A stretch of 64,000 nucleotides of DNA. Origin: Streptomyces griseus subsp. griseus (GTDB lineage: Bacteria > Actinomycetota > Actinomycetes > Streptomycetales > Streptomycetaceae). Made by a program: the position numbers and the translations under genes. Positions 8,334 to 18,412 of the stretch are shown piece after piece. The stretch is from positions 1,798,001-1,862,000 of the forward strand of contig NZ_CP032543.1 of assembly GCF_003610995.1 (NCBI RefSeq), in the 5' to 3' direction. The stretch's first letter is position 1. Every line of letters starts with the position of its first letter. The notes under the pieces were generated by a model. The model did not search any database. It had not been told where the DNA came from and worked only from the letters and a program-made list of their open reading frames with translations.

Positions 8334-9176
8334 TCACACTCGGCCCGGCTCCGGTGCGTCAGGCGCGCCCGCCGAGGTCGTGGCCGCCGCCGGGGCCAGG
8401 CCCTGGAGCAGCGTCGTGATGATGCGGTCGACCAGGTCGTCGGGGAGGGGGGCGTCGGGGCGGTGGACGGTACGGACGAGCACCGCGCCGACGAAGAGGT
8501 CGTCGATCAGCTCCACGTCGAGGTCGTCGCGCAGCTCTCCGGCGGCGACGGCCCGGCGTACCGCCGCCAGTACCGCGGCGCGGCGGGGGGCGATCACCGT
8601 GCCGAAATACTCGTCCCAGAGCTTCGGGTGGCTCTTCATCTGGGCGAAGATGTTGTGCAGCAGTACCGAGGAACGCTGGGCGAGGCCCCGGGTGCGCAGG
8701 GACTCCAGCATGATGCGCAGGTCGGCGAGGCCCTCGGTGCCGGAGACGGGCGGGTCCACGGGTTCCATGTCCCGTACGACGTCGACGAAGAGCTCCTCCT
8801 TGCCGGACCAGCGGCGGTAGATGGTGGCCTTGCCGACGCCCGCCGTACGCGCGATGCGTTCGATGGAGAGGCCGGCCAGGGGTTCACCCGCCTCCAGGAG
8901 GGCGATGACAGCGTCCAGGATCGCGCGTTCGGCGGCGGCGGAGCGGGGGCGGCCGCGGCGGGGCTCCGGGTCGGCCGTCCCGTCGCCGCGCGCGGGGCAG
9001 GGGGCCGCCGGGCCGCCGTCGGTAGCGCCGCCCTCGGTCACGCCGATGCCGGTCGCACCGATGTCCGGGCCGGTCTCCGCCGCGCCGCCGCCGTCCGTAC
9101 CGCCCTGCGCCGCGCCGTGCCGGTCCTGCTCGCCGGACCGAGCGCTGTCCCGCTCGCCGTCGTCCTGGTCCCGCAC
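8334..9176 (-). CDS. TetR-family regulator of the adjacent DHA2 pump
   Basis: 280 residues. The helix-turn-helix domain is at about residues 75-125 (GRPRSAAAERAILDAVIALL, then IERIARTAGVGKATIYRRW); the rest is a ligand-binding domain. The first 70 residues are an unusual Gly/Ala/Asp-rich, probably disordered extension from GTG 9176; I find no better internal start. It lies 95 bp downstream of the DHA2 transporter on the same strand. A perfect 23-bp palindrome at 10902-10924, ahead of that transporter, is the likely binding site, so it probably represses pump and itself. Confidence 0.87.
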   Translation of the reverse strand: MRDQDDGERDSARSGEQDRHGAAQGGTDGGGAAETGPDIGATGIGVTEGGATDGGPAAPCPARGDGTADPEPRRGRPRSAAAERAILDAVIALLEAGEPLAGLSIERIARTAGVGKATIYRRWSGKEELFVDVVRDMEPVDPPVSGTEGLADLRIMLESLRTRGLAQRSSVLLHNIFAQMKSHPKLWDEYFGTVIAPRRAAVLAAVRRAVAAGELRDDLDVELIDDLFVGAVLVRTVHRPDAPLPDDLVDRIITTLLQGLAPAAATTSAGAPDAPEPGRV

Positions 9177-9271
9177 CTGATGCCGCCTCTCGCCGCGCCG
9201 TCGTCCGACCGTCGCCCCGATTCTCGCCGACCCGGAGGGGGCGGGAGGCCGCGGCCCTCCGGGCCGGTCCG

Positions 9272-10879
9272 TCAGTGGTCCACCGGCTCCTTCGTCGGGC
9301 GGGGCTCCGGCTCCTCCGTCACCGCGGGGGACCGGCCCGGCAGGTACAGGCCGACCACGAGCGCGCCGATCAGGGCGACGGCCGCCGAGCCGAGCGCGGT
9401 CACGTGCATGGCGCTGATGAAGGCGTCGTTGGCGGCGGCGACCAGCGGCTTTCCGGCCACCGGGCCGAGCTTCTCGGCGACCCCGAGCGTGGCCTCGATG
9501 GACTCGCCCGCCACATCCCTGACCCCGGCCGGGACCGCGCCGAGGTGGCCCTCGATGTCACCCCGGTAGACGGTGGAGAGCACCGAGCCGAGGACCGCGA
9601 TCCCGAGCGCGCCGCCGACCTGGCGGAAGGTGTTGTTGACGGCCGAACCGGAACCGGCCTTCTCGCGGGGCAGCGCCTGCATCACGGCCACGGTGACGGG
9701 CGGCATGATGTGCGCCATCCCGGTGCCCTGGACGAAGAAGACGAGGCACAGCACCCACACCGGCGTACCGGCGTCGAACAGGGCGAAGCAGGCCAGTCCG
9801 GCCGCGACCAGCAGCATGCCCACCGTGCAGACCGCGCGGGCGCCGAAGCGGTCCACGACCAGCCGGGCCCGGGGCGCGAAGATCATCTGGGCGGCGGCGA
9901 GCGGAAGGATCAGCAGGCCCGACTGGAGGGCGCTGTAGCCGCGCACGCTCTGGAGGTAGAAGGCGGAGAAGAACGTCACGCCCATCAGCGCGAAGAAGAC
10001 CAGCGCTATGGCGGCGACGGCGGCGGAGAACGCGGGCTTCCTGAAGTACGTGATGTCGATCGCCGGGTGGCTGCTGCGCTTCTCGTGCCAGACGAATCCG
10101 GCCAGCACCAGCAGTCCGCCGAGGATGGGGAGCAGCACGGTGGTGTCGGTGAAGTCGGCCAGCTCGCCGCCCCGGATGATCCCGTACACCAGCAGGACCA
10201 GGCCGACGATGGAGAGCGCGACGCCCAGCGGGTCGACCTTGCCGGGCTTCGGGTCACGGGAGTCGGGGACCAGGATCACCATGGCGACCAGGGCGAGCGC
10301 GACCACGGGGACGTTCACCAGGAAGATCGAACCCCACCAGAAGTGCTCCAGGAGCAGTCCACCGGTGATCGGGCCGATCGCGATGCCGAGGCCGACGCTG
10401 CCGGCCCAGATGCCGATGGCCTTGGGCTGTTCGTCACGCTCGAAGACGTTCATCAGGACGGCGAGGGTGGCGGGCATCACGAAGGCCGCGCCGAAGCCCA
10501 TCAGGGCGCGCCAGGTGATGAGTTCGCCCGGCGAGGCGGACATGGCGGCCAGGGCGGAGCCGATGCCGAAGACGAGGATGCCGGAGAGGAGGACCTTCTT
10601 GCGGCCGATGCGGTCGCCGAGGAGTCCGGCGGTGAACAGGAGTCCGGCGAAGACGAGCGTGTAGGAGTTGATCGCCCACTCCAGCTCGCTCTGGGTGGCG
10701 CCGATGCCGGTGGGAGCGGGGCTGGCGATCGTCTTGACCGCGACGTTCAGGATCGAGTTGTCCAGCACCACGATGAGCAGGCTGAACATGAGGACGGTGA
10801 GGATCCACCAGCGGCGGCGGTGGACCGCCTCGGGTATGCGGGGCTCGGCGGCGGGCGCGGAGGGGGAAGGTGCGGACAT
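9272..10879 (-). CDS. MFS multidrug efflux transporter, DHA2 (EmrB/QacA)
   Basis: 535 residues with about 14 hydrophobic helices, as in DHA2 pumps. Motif [15 protein letters not shown] (motif D1) is in helix 1, [11 protein letters not shown] (motif A) follows helix 2, and GPITGGLL (motif C region) marks it as an antiporter. It should expel a lipophilic or cationic drug using the proton gradient. The downstream TetR gene and the palindrome immediately upstream of the start suggest drug-induced expression. It starts at ATG 10879, 23 bp from the operator. Confidence 0.93.
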   Translation of the reverse strand: MSAPSPSAPAAEPRIPEAVHRRRWWILTVLMFSLLIVVLDNSILNVAVKTIASPAPTGIGATQSELEWAINSYTLVFAGLLFTAGLLGDRIGRKKVLLSGILVFGIGSALAAMSASPGELITWRALMGFGAAFVMPATLAVLMNVFERDEQPKAIGIWAGSVGLGIAIGPITGGLLLEHFWWGSIFLVNVPVVALALVAMVILVPDSRDPKPGKVDPLGVALSIVGLVLLVYGIIRGGELADFTDTTVLLPILGGLLVLAGFVWHEKRSSHPAIDITYFRKPAFSAAVAAIALVFFALMGVTFFSAFYLQSVRGYSALQSGLLILPLAAAQMIFAPRARLVVDRFGARAVCTVGMLLVAAGLACFALFDAGTPVWVLCLVFFVQGTGMAHIMPPVTVAVMQALPREKAGSGSAVNNTFRQVGGALGIAVLGSVLSTVYRGDIEGHLGAVPAGVRDVAGESIEATLGVAEKLGPVAGKPLVAAANDAFISAMHVTALGSAAVALIGALVVGLYLPGRSPAVTEEPEPRPTKEPVDH

Positions 10880-10901
10880 GGGGACGAGCCTAACGTCGTT
10901 C

Positions 10902-10924
10902 CAATACGAGACCGTCTCGTATTG
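10902..10924 (-). promoter_or_regulatory. Perfect 23-bp palindromic operator (TetR-type)
   Basis: Arm CAATACGAGAC at 10902-10912 and its exact reverse complement at 10914-10924 flank a single C. It sits just upstream of the DHA2 pump start, and a TetR gene follows the pump, so it is very likely the operator of that regulator. Confidence 0.75.
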
Positions 10925-11061
10925 TTAAAGCTTTGCCCAACGGGAGCCGGCCGGCGGGGTGGTGCGGGCCCACTTCCCGTTTGCCCGGGCGGGATGCCAC
11001 CATGGAAGGGATCCGGGGACGCCGTCAGGGCGCCTCGAGATGACGAAGGAGTCCACCAGCC

Positions 11062-11958
11062 ATGTCACTTCCGGCTGCACAGAATCCGTCCGCACAGGGC
11101 CCGTCCTCCCCCGCAGGTGCCTCCCCCGACAGCAGCAAGGCGCTGTACGGAGGGAAGTCCACCCGCCGCATCACCGTCCACGACATCGCCGCCGCCACCG
11201 AGCGCGGCGAGAAGTGGCCCATGCTCACCGCCTACGACGCGATGACCGCGTCCGTCTTCGACGAGGCGGGCATCCCGGTCATGCTCGTCGGGGACTCGAT
11301 GGGCAACGTCCACCTCGGCTACGAGACCACCGTGCCCGTCACGATGGACGAGATCGCCATGCTCTCCGCCGCCGTCGTACGCGGCACCAAGCGCGCCCTC
11401 GTCGTGGCCGACCTGCCCTTCGGCTCGTACCAGGAGGGCCCCGTCCAGGCGCTGCGCAACGCCACCCGGCTGATCAAGGACTCCGGGGTCGGCGCGGTCA
11501 AGCTGGAGGGCGGCGAGCGGTCCCACGAGCAGATCCGGCTGCTGGTCGAGGCGGGCATCCCGGTCATGGCCCACATCGGCCTGACCCCGCAGTCCGTCAA
11601 CGCCATGGGCTACCGGGTGCAGGGCCGCGGCGAGGAGGCGGCCCACCAGCTGCTGCGTGACGCCAAGGCGGTCCAGGACGCGGGCGCGTTCGCCGTCGTG
11701 CTGGAGCTCGTACCCGAGGAGCTGGCCGCCGAGGTCACCCGCACCCTGCACATCCCGACCGTCGGCATCGGCGCCGGTGCGGCGACCGACGCGCAGGTGC
11801 TGGTCTACACCGACATGGTCGGGCTGACCGGCGGCAAGGTGCCGCGCTTCACCAAGCAGTACGCGAATCTGCGCCAGGTGCTCGGGGACGCGGCGAAGGA
11901 GTTCGCCGAGGAGGTCGTGGGCGGTACGTTCCCCGCGCCGGAGCACACCTTCCACTGA
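11062..11958 (+). CDS. panB: 3-methyl-2-oxobutanoate hydroxymethyltransferase
   Basis: 298 residues. PanB transfers a hydroxymethyl group from 5,10-methylene-THF to ketoisovalerate, giving ketopantoate, the first step of pantothenate and CoA synthesis. Family stretches are clear: MLTAYDAMTASVFDEAGIP, VGDSMGNVHLGYETTVPV (metal-binding Asp), KLEGG, and PVMAHIGLTPQSVN. A 35-residue Ala/Ser/Pro extension precedes the barrel. The start at 11062 has AAGGAG about 12 bases upstream. Two hairpins, one very strong, follow the stop. Confidence 0.96.
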   Translation: MSLPAAQNPSAQGPSSPAGASPDSSKALYGGKSTRRITVHDIAAATERGEKWPMLTAYDAMTASVFDEAGIPVMLVGDSMGNVHLGYETTVPVTMDEIAMLSAAVVRGTKRALVVADLPFGSYQEGPVQALRNATRLIKDSGVGAVKLEGGERSHEQIRLLVEAGIPVMAHIGLTPQSVNAMGYRVQGRGEEAAHQLLRDAKAVQDAGAFAVVLELVPEELAAEVTRTLHIPTVGIGAGAATDAQVLVYTDMVGLTGGKVPRFTKQYANLRQVLGDAAKEFAEEVVGGTFPAPEHTFH

Positions 11959-11969
11959 CCCACCCGGTC

Positions 11970-12053
11970 GCCGCCGCTCCGTGACGGCGGCGCTCACCGA
12001 CCATTTCCCGCACCACCGACAGCCCGCCGACATCCCCCATCGGCGGGCTGTCG
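11970..12053 (+). terminator. Tandem terminator after panB
   Basis: A first stem GCCGCCG / CGGCGGC (11970-11991) is followed by a perfect 14-bp stem, CGACAGCCCGCCGA at 12017-12030 with its complement at 12040-12053 and a 9-base loop. This should separate panB from the ABC genes. Confidence 0.75.
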
Positions 12054-12110
12054 CGCGCCCGGAGCACGTGTCGGCCGCCTGTCGGTGAGCTGTCGGCCGG
12101 CGCTGGTCCC

Positions 12111-13129
<1,019 letters not shown>

Positions 13130-13133
<4 letters not shown>

Positions 13134-13996
13134 GCACCACCACCCTGACCCCCGCCCCCGCCGGGTCCGCGGGCACGAACCCGCCGACGGCACAGGCGCA
13201 GGCGACCGGGGAGGGCCGGATCGGGCTGCGGGCCAACCTGCGGCACATCGGGGCCCTGGCGCGGCGCAATCTGCTCCAGATCAAGAAGGACCCGGAGTCG
13301 ATGTTCGACGTCCTTCTGATGCCGATCATCTTCACGCTGCTGTTCGTGTACGTCTTCGGCGGCTCGGTCGGCGGCAGCCTCGGCGGCGACCGGCAGGACT
13401 ACCTGAACTACCTGGTGCCGGGCCTGATGGCGATGATGGGCATGAACATCGCCATGGCCGTCGGCACCGGAGTGAACGACGACTTCCGCAAGGGGGTCAT
13501 GGACCGGTTCCGGACGATGCCGATCTCCCGCTCCTCGGTGCTCATCGCCAAGATCGTGGTCGAGCTGGGCCGGATGATGGTCGCCATCGTCATCCTGCTC
13601 GCGATGGGCTTCGCCCTCGGCATGACGCTGGGGACGTCCGTGCTCGGGCTGCTGGAGGCCGTCGCGCTGGCGGCGGTGTTCGGTGCCGCCATCATGTGGA
13701 TCTTCATCGTGCTCGGGCTGTCCATGAAGACGGCCCAGTCGGTCCAGGGGATGGGGATGCTGGTGCTGATGCCGCTCCAGTTCGGCTCGTCCATCTTCGC
13801 CCCGCCGCAGACCATGCCGGGCTGGCTCCAGACCTTCACCGACTACAACCCGCTCTCCAATCTGGCGGACGCGGTGCGGGGCCTGATGATGGGCGGCCCG
13901 GTCGCCGGCTCCGTCTGGACGACGCTGGCCTGGGCCGCGGGCATCACGCTGGTGATGGCTCCGCTGGCGGTGTCGAAGTTCCGCAAGAAGGCCTGA
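13130..13996 (+). CDS. ABC-2 type permease, DrrB family
   Basis: 288 residues with six hydrophobic helices after a 45-residue cytoplasmic lead (RRNLLQIKKDPESMFDVLLM, then helix 1). The layout and the conserved GSSIFAPPQTMPGWLQTF stretch match ABC-2 permeases paired with DrrA ATPases. The start overlaps the ATPase stop (ATGA), implying coupled translation. The pair probably exports a hydrophobic compound or lipid; no biosynthetic cluster is adjacent. It is convergent with the SARP regulator. Confidence 0.9.
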
Positions 13997-14017
13997 GCGG
14001 CCGGGGCACCGGTGGTG

Positions 14018-17000
14018 TCACCGGTACGCCTCCGCCAGGGCGGTGGCCTCGTCGAGGGTGAGGCCGCCGCCCTGCTCGTACGCCGCCGTGAACGCCGCGT
14101 CGTCGAGGCGCGCCCGTACGGCCTCCTCGGCGTGCGCCAGGGTGCGGCGCTCCATCATGGTCGGCACATGCCCCTTCGGCAGGAGGGCCGCCTGGAGCGC
14201 CAGCAGCCGGGCGGCGTCCTCGGCGGCTCCGGCCGCGTCCAGTCCGGCGAGCGCGCGGGCGGCGGTCGTCAGGTGGGCCGACCGCATCTGCGGAGCGACC
14301 ATCATTGACAGCCGGTCCCGCGAACTGTCCAGCGCGGTCAGCGCGTTGGACAGGGCGGAGGCGTGGGCGCCTTCGAGGTTGTCCAGCCAGGCCAGCACGC
14401 CGAAGACGAAGCCGCCGAAGATGGCGACATCGCGCGACCCGAAGTCCTCGCGGACCAGGTTCGTCTCCCTGCGGGCCTCCTCCACCCGCCCCTGGAGCCC
14501 GAGGGCGAACCCCAGGTGCATCCGGGCCATCGGGGTCGCCTCGTGGCCGGACTGCCTCCCGTTCTCGGTGATGTCGCGCAGGATGGCCTCGGCCTCCTGG
14601 AGGCGGTCGAGTTCGATGAGGGCCCCGGCGTACCGGGCGCGCAACAGGGCCACCTGGCTCTGGGCACCGATCTTCTGCGCGTACTCCACGGCGTCCGCGT
14701 AGTCCCTCAGGGCGGCGGTGAACCCGCCCGCCCGCTCGTTGGCCTCGCCCCGGGAGGAGAGCGCCTCCGCGGCGCCCCAGTCGTCGCCCAGCCGGGTAAA
14801 GATCTCCAGGCTCTCGTCGGCGTCGGCACGCGCCTCGGCCACCCGCTCGGGGTCGTTGGCCAGGAAGTTGGCGCGGGTGTGGAGTGCCGAGCCCAGCTCC
14901 CACTCGTAGCCCAGCTCCCGGCAGGCCCGGACCGTCCCGTGCAGCAGCTCGTACAGTCGCGCCGTGTCGCCGCTGAGCAGGACCGCGTACATCCAGAGCG
15001 TCCCCGGCATCCGGCAGGTCTGCGGCTGGCCGGGCCGGTAGGTGTCGACGATGATCCGCAGCCGCCGCTCCCCTTCGGGGGTCGACCACTCGCTCAGCGC
15101 GAGGTCCTGGCCGGCCAGCTGGATCAGCCCCACCCCGCGCCGCGCCTCCGCGAGCTGCTCGTCGTCCATCGGCGGGGGCCGGTCGGTGGCCCGCTCCGGC
15201 AGCGAGGGGGCGCGGACGCCGGGCGCCGCGAAGGGATCGGGCCCGAGCGAGGCGGCGGCCTCGCCCCACTGGCGGGCGTCCGCGCGCAGGTCACGCAGCA
15301 TCCAGTACCAGGCCATCGACAGCACCACGCAGAGCGCCTCGTGCTCGTCCCGCAGGGCGACGGCGTGCCGGAAGGCGGTGCGCAGGTTCTCGTACTCGCG
15401 CTGGAAGACCGCGATGGCGTCCCGCTGTCCGGCGCCGCGCACCTTCGGGCCGGTGATCCGGGCCAGTTCCCGGAAGTGGACCAGATGGCGGCGGGCGACC
15501 GGCTCGCGCTCGGCGGCCTCGTCCAGGCGCTCGGCGGCGTACTCTCCGACCGTCTCCAGCAGCCGGTAGCGCATCCGGCCGTCGTCGCCGGGCGCGGCGA
15601 CGACGAGGGACTTGTCGACCAGCGAGCCGAGCAGGCCCGCGACGTCGAGGCAGTCCACGGCGGCGCTCCCGCCCTGCCCGGGCAGGGCGCAGACCTCCTC
15701 GGCGGCGGCGAGGGAGCAGCCGCCGGAGAAGACGGCCAGGCGGCGCAGTACGGCCCGTTCCTCCGCGTCCAGCAGCTCCCAGGACCAGTCGACGACCGCC
15801 CGCAGGGTCTGCTGGCGGGGCAGCACGGTCCGGCTGCCGTTGGTGAGGAGGCGGAAGCGGTCGTCCAGCCGGTCGGCGATCTGGCGCGGGGTGAGCATCC
15901 GCAGCCGGGCGGCGGCCAGTTCGATGGCGAGCGGCAGCCCGTCGAGGCGGCGGCAGATCTCGGCGCAGGCGGCGACGGTCTCCTGGTCGGTGTCGGTGCG
16001 GAACCCGGGCCGGGCCGCCGCCCCGCGCTCGGCGAGCAGGCGCAGCGCCATCGGGTCGGGCAGCGGGTCGACGGGCCGGACGAACTCGCCCGGTACGCCG
16101 AGGGGTTCGCGGCTGGTGGCGAGGACCGTGAGCCGCGGGCAGTGGGTGAGGAGGTGGTCGGTGAGGGCGGCGGCCGCCCCGACGACGTGCTCGCAGTTGT
16201 CCAGGAGCAGCAGCATCCGGCGCGGGGCGCAGTGCTCGGTGAGGCGGACGAGGGGGTCGTCACCGGTGCGGTCGACGGCTCGTAGCTCCTCGGCGCCGGC
16301 GCCCCGCAGCACGGTCTCCCGGGCGCCGAGCGCGCTCAGGACCGCCTCGGGCACGGCGTCCGGGTCGTCGACGGGGGCCAGCTCCGCCAGCCAGACGCCG
16401 TCGGGCCAGGCGTCGGCGACGGCCTCGGCGGTCTCCTGCGACAGCCGGGTCTTGCCCGCGCCGCCGGGGCCGAGGAGGGTGACGAGCCGGGCATGGGTGA
16501 GGTCCTCGCGCAGGGCCGCGATGTCGCTGTCCCGGCCGACGAAGCTGGTGAGCCGGGCGCGGAGGTTGCCGTGGGCGGGCGGGGGCTTCGGGGCGGCGGG
16601 AGGCACCACGGGGGCGGGCGGCTCGGGCGCGGCCGGTCTCTGGTGGAGGAGCTCCCCGTACAGGCCGCGCAGCTCGGGCCCGGGGTCGGTGCCGAGGCGT
16701 TCGGAGAGTACGGTGCGCACCTCGTCGTACGCCGCCAGCGCCTCGGCCGTGCGTCCGGCGTCCCGCAGGGCCCTGATGCGCAGGGCCTGGAGGGGTTCGT
16801 CGAGGGGGTGGGCGGCGCAGAGCGCGGTCAGCTCCCACAGGGCCTCGTCCGCCCGCCCGAGGAGGCGCAGCGCCTCCAGCCGGGTCCGCCGGGCGGCGAG
16901 TCTGCGGGATTCCAGGCGGGCGGCGGGCGCCGTGCGGTCGGGCAGGTCGTCCAGCGGCGGCCCGTCCCAGAGCGCGAGGGCCTCGTCCAGGACGGTGACG

Positions 17001-17356
17001 GCCTTGGCCGCGTCGTCCTGCTCCAGGGCCCGGTTCCCCTCCCCCGCCAGCCGCTCGAACCGGTGCAGGTCCACCGCGTCCGGCTCGGCGGCGAGCCGGT
17101 AGCCGCTCTCCACCGACTCGACGGCGCTCCGCCCCAGCGCCCGCCGCAACCGCCCCACCAGCGCCTGGAGCGCGCCGGCCGCGTCGGCGGGCGGGTCGCC
17201 GTCCCACACCTCGTCCACGAGGACCCCGGCGGGCACGGTCCGTCCGGGGTGCTGGGCGAGGACGGTGAGCAGGGCGCGCAGCCGCGCCCCGCCGAGGGCG
17301 ACGGCCGTGCCGTCGTCGCGGAGTGCCCGGGTGGTGCCGAGGATGCAGTAGCGCAC
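14018..17356 (-). CDS. AfsR/SARP-family regulator with BTAD and NB-ARC domains
   Basis: About 1112 residues. N-terminal winged-helix DNA-binding domain (RYCILGTTRALRDDGTAVAL, residues 2-90), BTAD (about 95-245), a Pro-rich linker, an NB-ARC/STAND ATPase with P-loop GPGGAGKT near residue 296 and LLLLDNCEHV as Walker B, then about 600 residues of helical, TPR-like repeats. Such STAND regulators activate transcription after nucleotide and signal binding, often of secondary metabolism or development. I prefer GTG 17356, which gives the usual family N terminus; a GACAAT -10 lies close upstream. It shares a repeat-filled intergenic region with the M50 protease gene. Target genes unknown. Confidence 0.9.
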   Translation of the reverse strand: MRYCILGTTRALRDDGTAVALGGARLRALLTVLAQHPGRTVPAGVLVDEVWDGDPPADAAGALQALVGRLRRALGRSAVESVESGYRLAAEPDAVDLHRFERLAGEGNRALEQDDAAKAVTVLDEALALWDGPPLDDLPDRTAPAARLESRRLAARRTRLEALRLLGRADEALWELTALCAAHPLDEPLQALRIRALRDAGRTAEALAAYDEVRTVLSERLGTDPGPELRGLYGELLHQRPAAPEPPAPVVPPAAPKPPPAHGNLRARLTSFVGRDSDIAALREDLTHARLVTLLGPGGAGKTRLSQETAEAVADAWPDGVWLAELAPVDDPDAVPEAVLSALGARETVLRGAGAEELRAVDRTGDDPLVRLTEHCAPRRMLLLLDNCEHVVGAAAALTDHLLTHCPRLTVLATSREPLGVPGEFVRPVDPLPDPMALRLLAERGAAARPGFRTDTDQETVAACAEICRRLDGLPLAIELAAARLRMLTPRQIADRLDDRFRLLTNGSRTVLPRQQTLRAVVDWSWELLDAEERAVLRRLAVFSGGCSLAAAEEVCALPGQGGSAAVDCLDVAGLLGSLVDKSLVVAAPGDDGRMRYRLLETVGEYAAERLDEAAEREPVARRHLVHFRELARITGPKVRGAGQRDAIAVFQREYENLRTAFRHAVALRDEHEALCVVLSMAWYWMLRDLRADARQWGEAAASLGPDPFAAPGVRAPSLPERATDRPPPMDDEQLAEARRGVGLIQLAGQDLALSEWSTPEGERRLRIIVDTYRPGQPQTCRMPGTLWMYAVLLSGDTARLYELLHGTVRACRELGYEWELGSALHTRANFLANDPERVAEARADADESLEIFTRLGDDWGAAEALSSRGEANERAGGFTAALRDYADAVEYAQKIGAQSQVALLRARYAGALIELDRLQEAEAILRDITENGRQSGHEATPMARMHLGFALGLQGRVEEARRETNLVREDFGSRDVAIFGGFVFGVLAWLDNLEGAHASALSNALTALDSSRDRLSMMVAPQMRSAHLTTAARALAGLDAAGAAEDAARLLALQAALLPKGHVPTMMERRTLAHAEEAVRARLDDAAFTAAYEQGGGLTLDEATALAEAYR

Positions 17357-17431
17357 GGGCCCATTGTCATCGACGGGCGCGGTGCCGGGGGCGGCCGGGT
17401 GGAACTCCTGACCGGGGCGTCGTCGTTCCCG

Positions 17432-17565
17432 CCGTACCGGCGCGCGCACGGGCGTGCGTACGGTGTCGCTGTTCCCTCCGTACCACCGCCTGTATGGGCG
17501 TGCGTACGGTACCGCCGTACCAGCGTGCTCGTCGGCGTACGTACGATGTCGCCGCCGTTTCCCCC
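17432..17565. repeat. Three imperfect intergenic repeats between SARP and M50 genes
   Basis: Units beginning CCGTACC start at 17432, 17478 and 17515. Each carries a core of the form GGCGTnCGTACGnTnnCG (GTGCGTACGGTGTCG, GTGCGTACGGTACCG, GTACGTACGATGTCG), and each core contains a TAnnnT hexamer (TACGGT, TACGGT, TACGAT). They may be regulator half-sites or promoter copies for the divergent genes. Confidence 0.55.
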
Positions 17566-17586
17566 AGCCCCAGGAGTTGTGTGCCG

Positions 17587-18393
17587 ATGACCACCGCAGC
17601 CACCCGCGGGGACCGGAGGATCAGTCCGGTCTTCCTCGGGATCGCCGCCGTCACCGCCGTCGCGGGCTGGGCCGTCTGGACGGGCTTCGCGGGCGCCACC
17701 GGCTTCGCGGTCTTCCTCTTCGTCACCGGGGCCTGGATCGTCTCGCTCTGCCTCCACGAGTACGCCCACGCCCGCACCGCGCTGCACAGCGGGGACCTGT
17801 CGGTGGGGGCGAAGGGCTATCTGACGCTCAACCCGCTGAAGTACACGCACGCCCTGCTCAGCGTCGTGCTGCCGGTCCTCTTCGTGGTCCTGGGCGGGAT
17901 CGGCCTGCCCGGTGGCGCGGTCTACATCGAGAGGGCCCGCATCCACGGCCGCTGGAAGCACAGCCTGATCTCGGCGGCCGGGCCCCTGACGAACGTGGCG
18001 TTCGCGATCGTCTGCACGGCGCCCTTCTGGCTGGACGCGCTGGACGGGGTCCCGCTCGCCTTCCAGTACGCGCTGGCGTTCCTGGCGATGCTCCAGGTGA
18101 CGGCCGCGATCCTGAACTCCCTGCCGATCCCGGGGCTGGACGGCTACGGCGTGATCGAGCCGTGGCTGTCGTACCGGATCAGGCGCCAGGTGGAGCCGAT
18201 CGCGCCGTTCGGGCTCCTCGCGGTCTTCGCCATCCTGTGGATCCCGGCGGTGAACACCGTCTTCTTCGACGGGATCGACGCGCTGCTGTGCCTGCTGGGC
18301 GTGGACGACCTCCAGCGGTACTGCGGTTACGACCTCTACCGCTTCTGGAAGGCGTTCTTCGGCGAGCAGAACCCGGTGTGCGCGGTGGGGTGA
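17587..18393 (+). CDS. M50-family (site-2 type) zinc metalloprotease
   Basis: 268 residues, mostly membrane. Zinc site HEYAH at 57-61 and the second motif N177-SLPIPGLD185-G match the HExxH and NxxPxPxLDG motifs of intramembrane S2P proteases. Six hydrophobic segments are visible. Such enzymes cut membrane-anchored regulators such as anti-sigma factors; no PDZ domain is present and the substrate is unknown. ATG 17587 has AGGAG at 17572-17576; GTG 17581 is an alternative. Divergent from the SARP gene. Confidence 0.9.
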   Translation: MTTAATRGDRRISPVFLGIAAVTAVAGWAVWTGFAGATGFAVFLFVTGAWIVSLCLHEYAHARTALHSGDLSVGAKGYLTLNPLKYTHALLSVVLPVLFVVLGGIGLPGGAVYIERARIHGRWKHSLISAAGPLTNVAFAIVCTAPFWLDALDGVPLAFQYALAFLAMLQVTAAILNSLPIPGLDGYGVIEPWLSYRIRRQVEPIAPFGLLAVFAILWIPAVNTVFFDGIDALLCLLGVDDLQRYCGYDLYRFWKAFFGEQNPVCAVG

Positions 18394-18412
18394 CCGCGCA
18401 CCCGGTCCGTCC

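Noticed and set aside
8321..8338. Crp-like dyad TGTGA-N8-TCACA
   Set aside because: Spacing is 8, not the 6 of Crp sites, and it overlaps the stop codon of the TetR gene rather than a promoter.
14008..14025. ACCGGT-N6-ACCGGT hairpin between ABC-2 permease and SARP genes
   Set aside because: Only six base pairs in GC-rich DNA; too weak to call.
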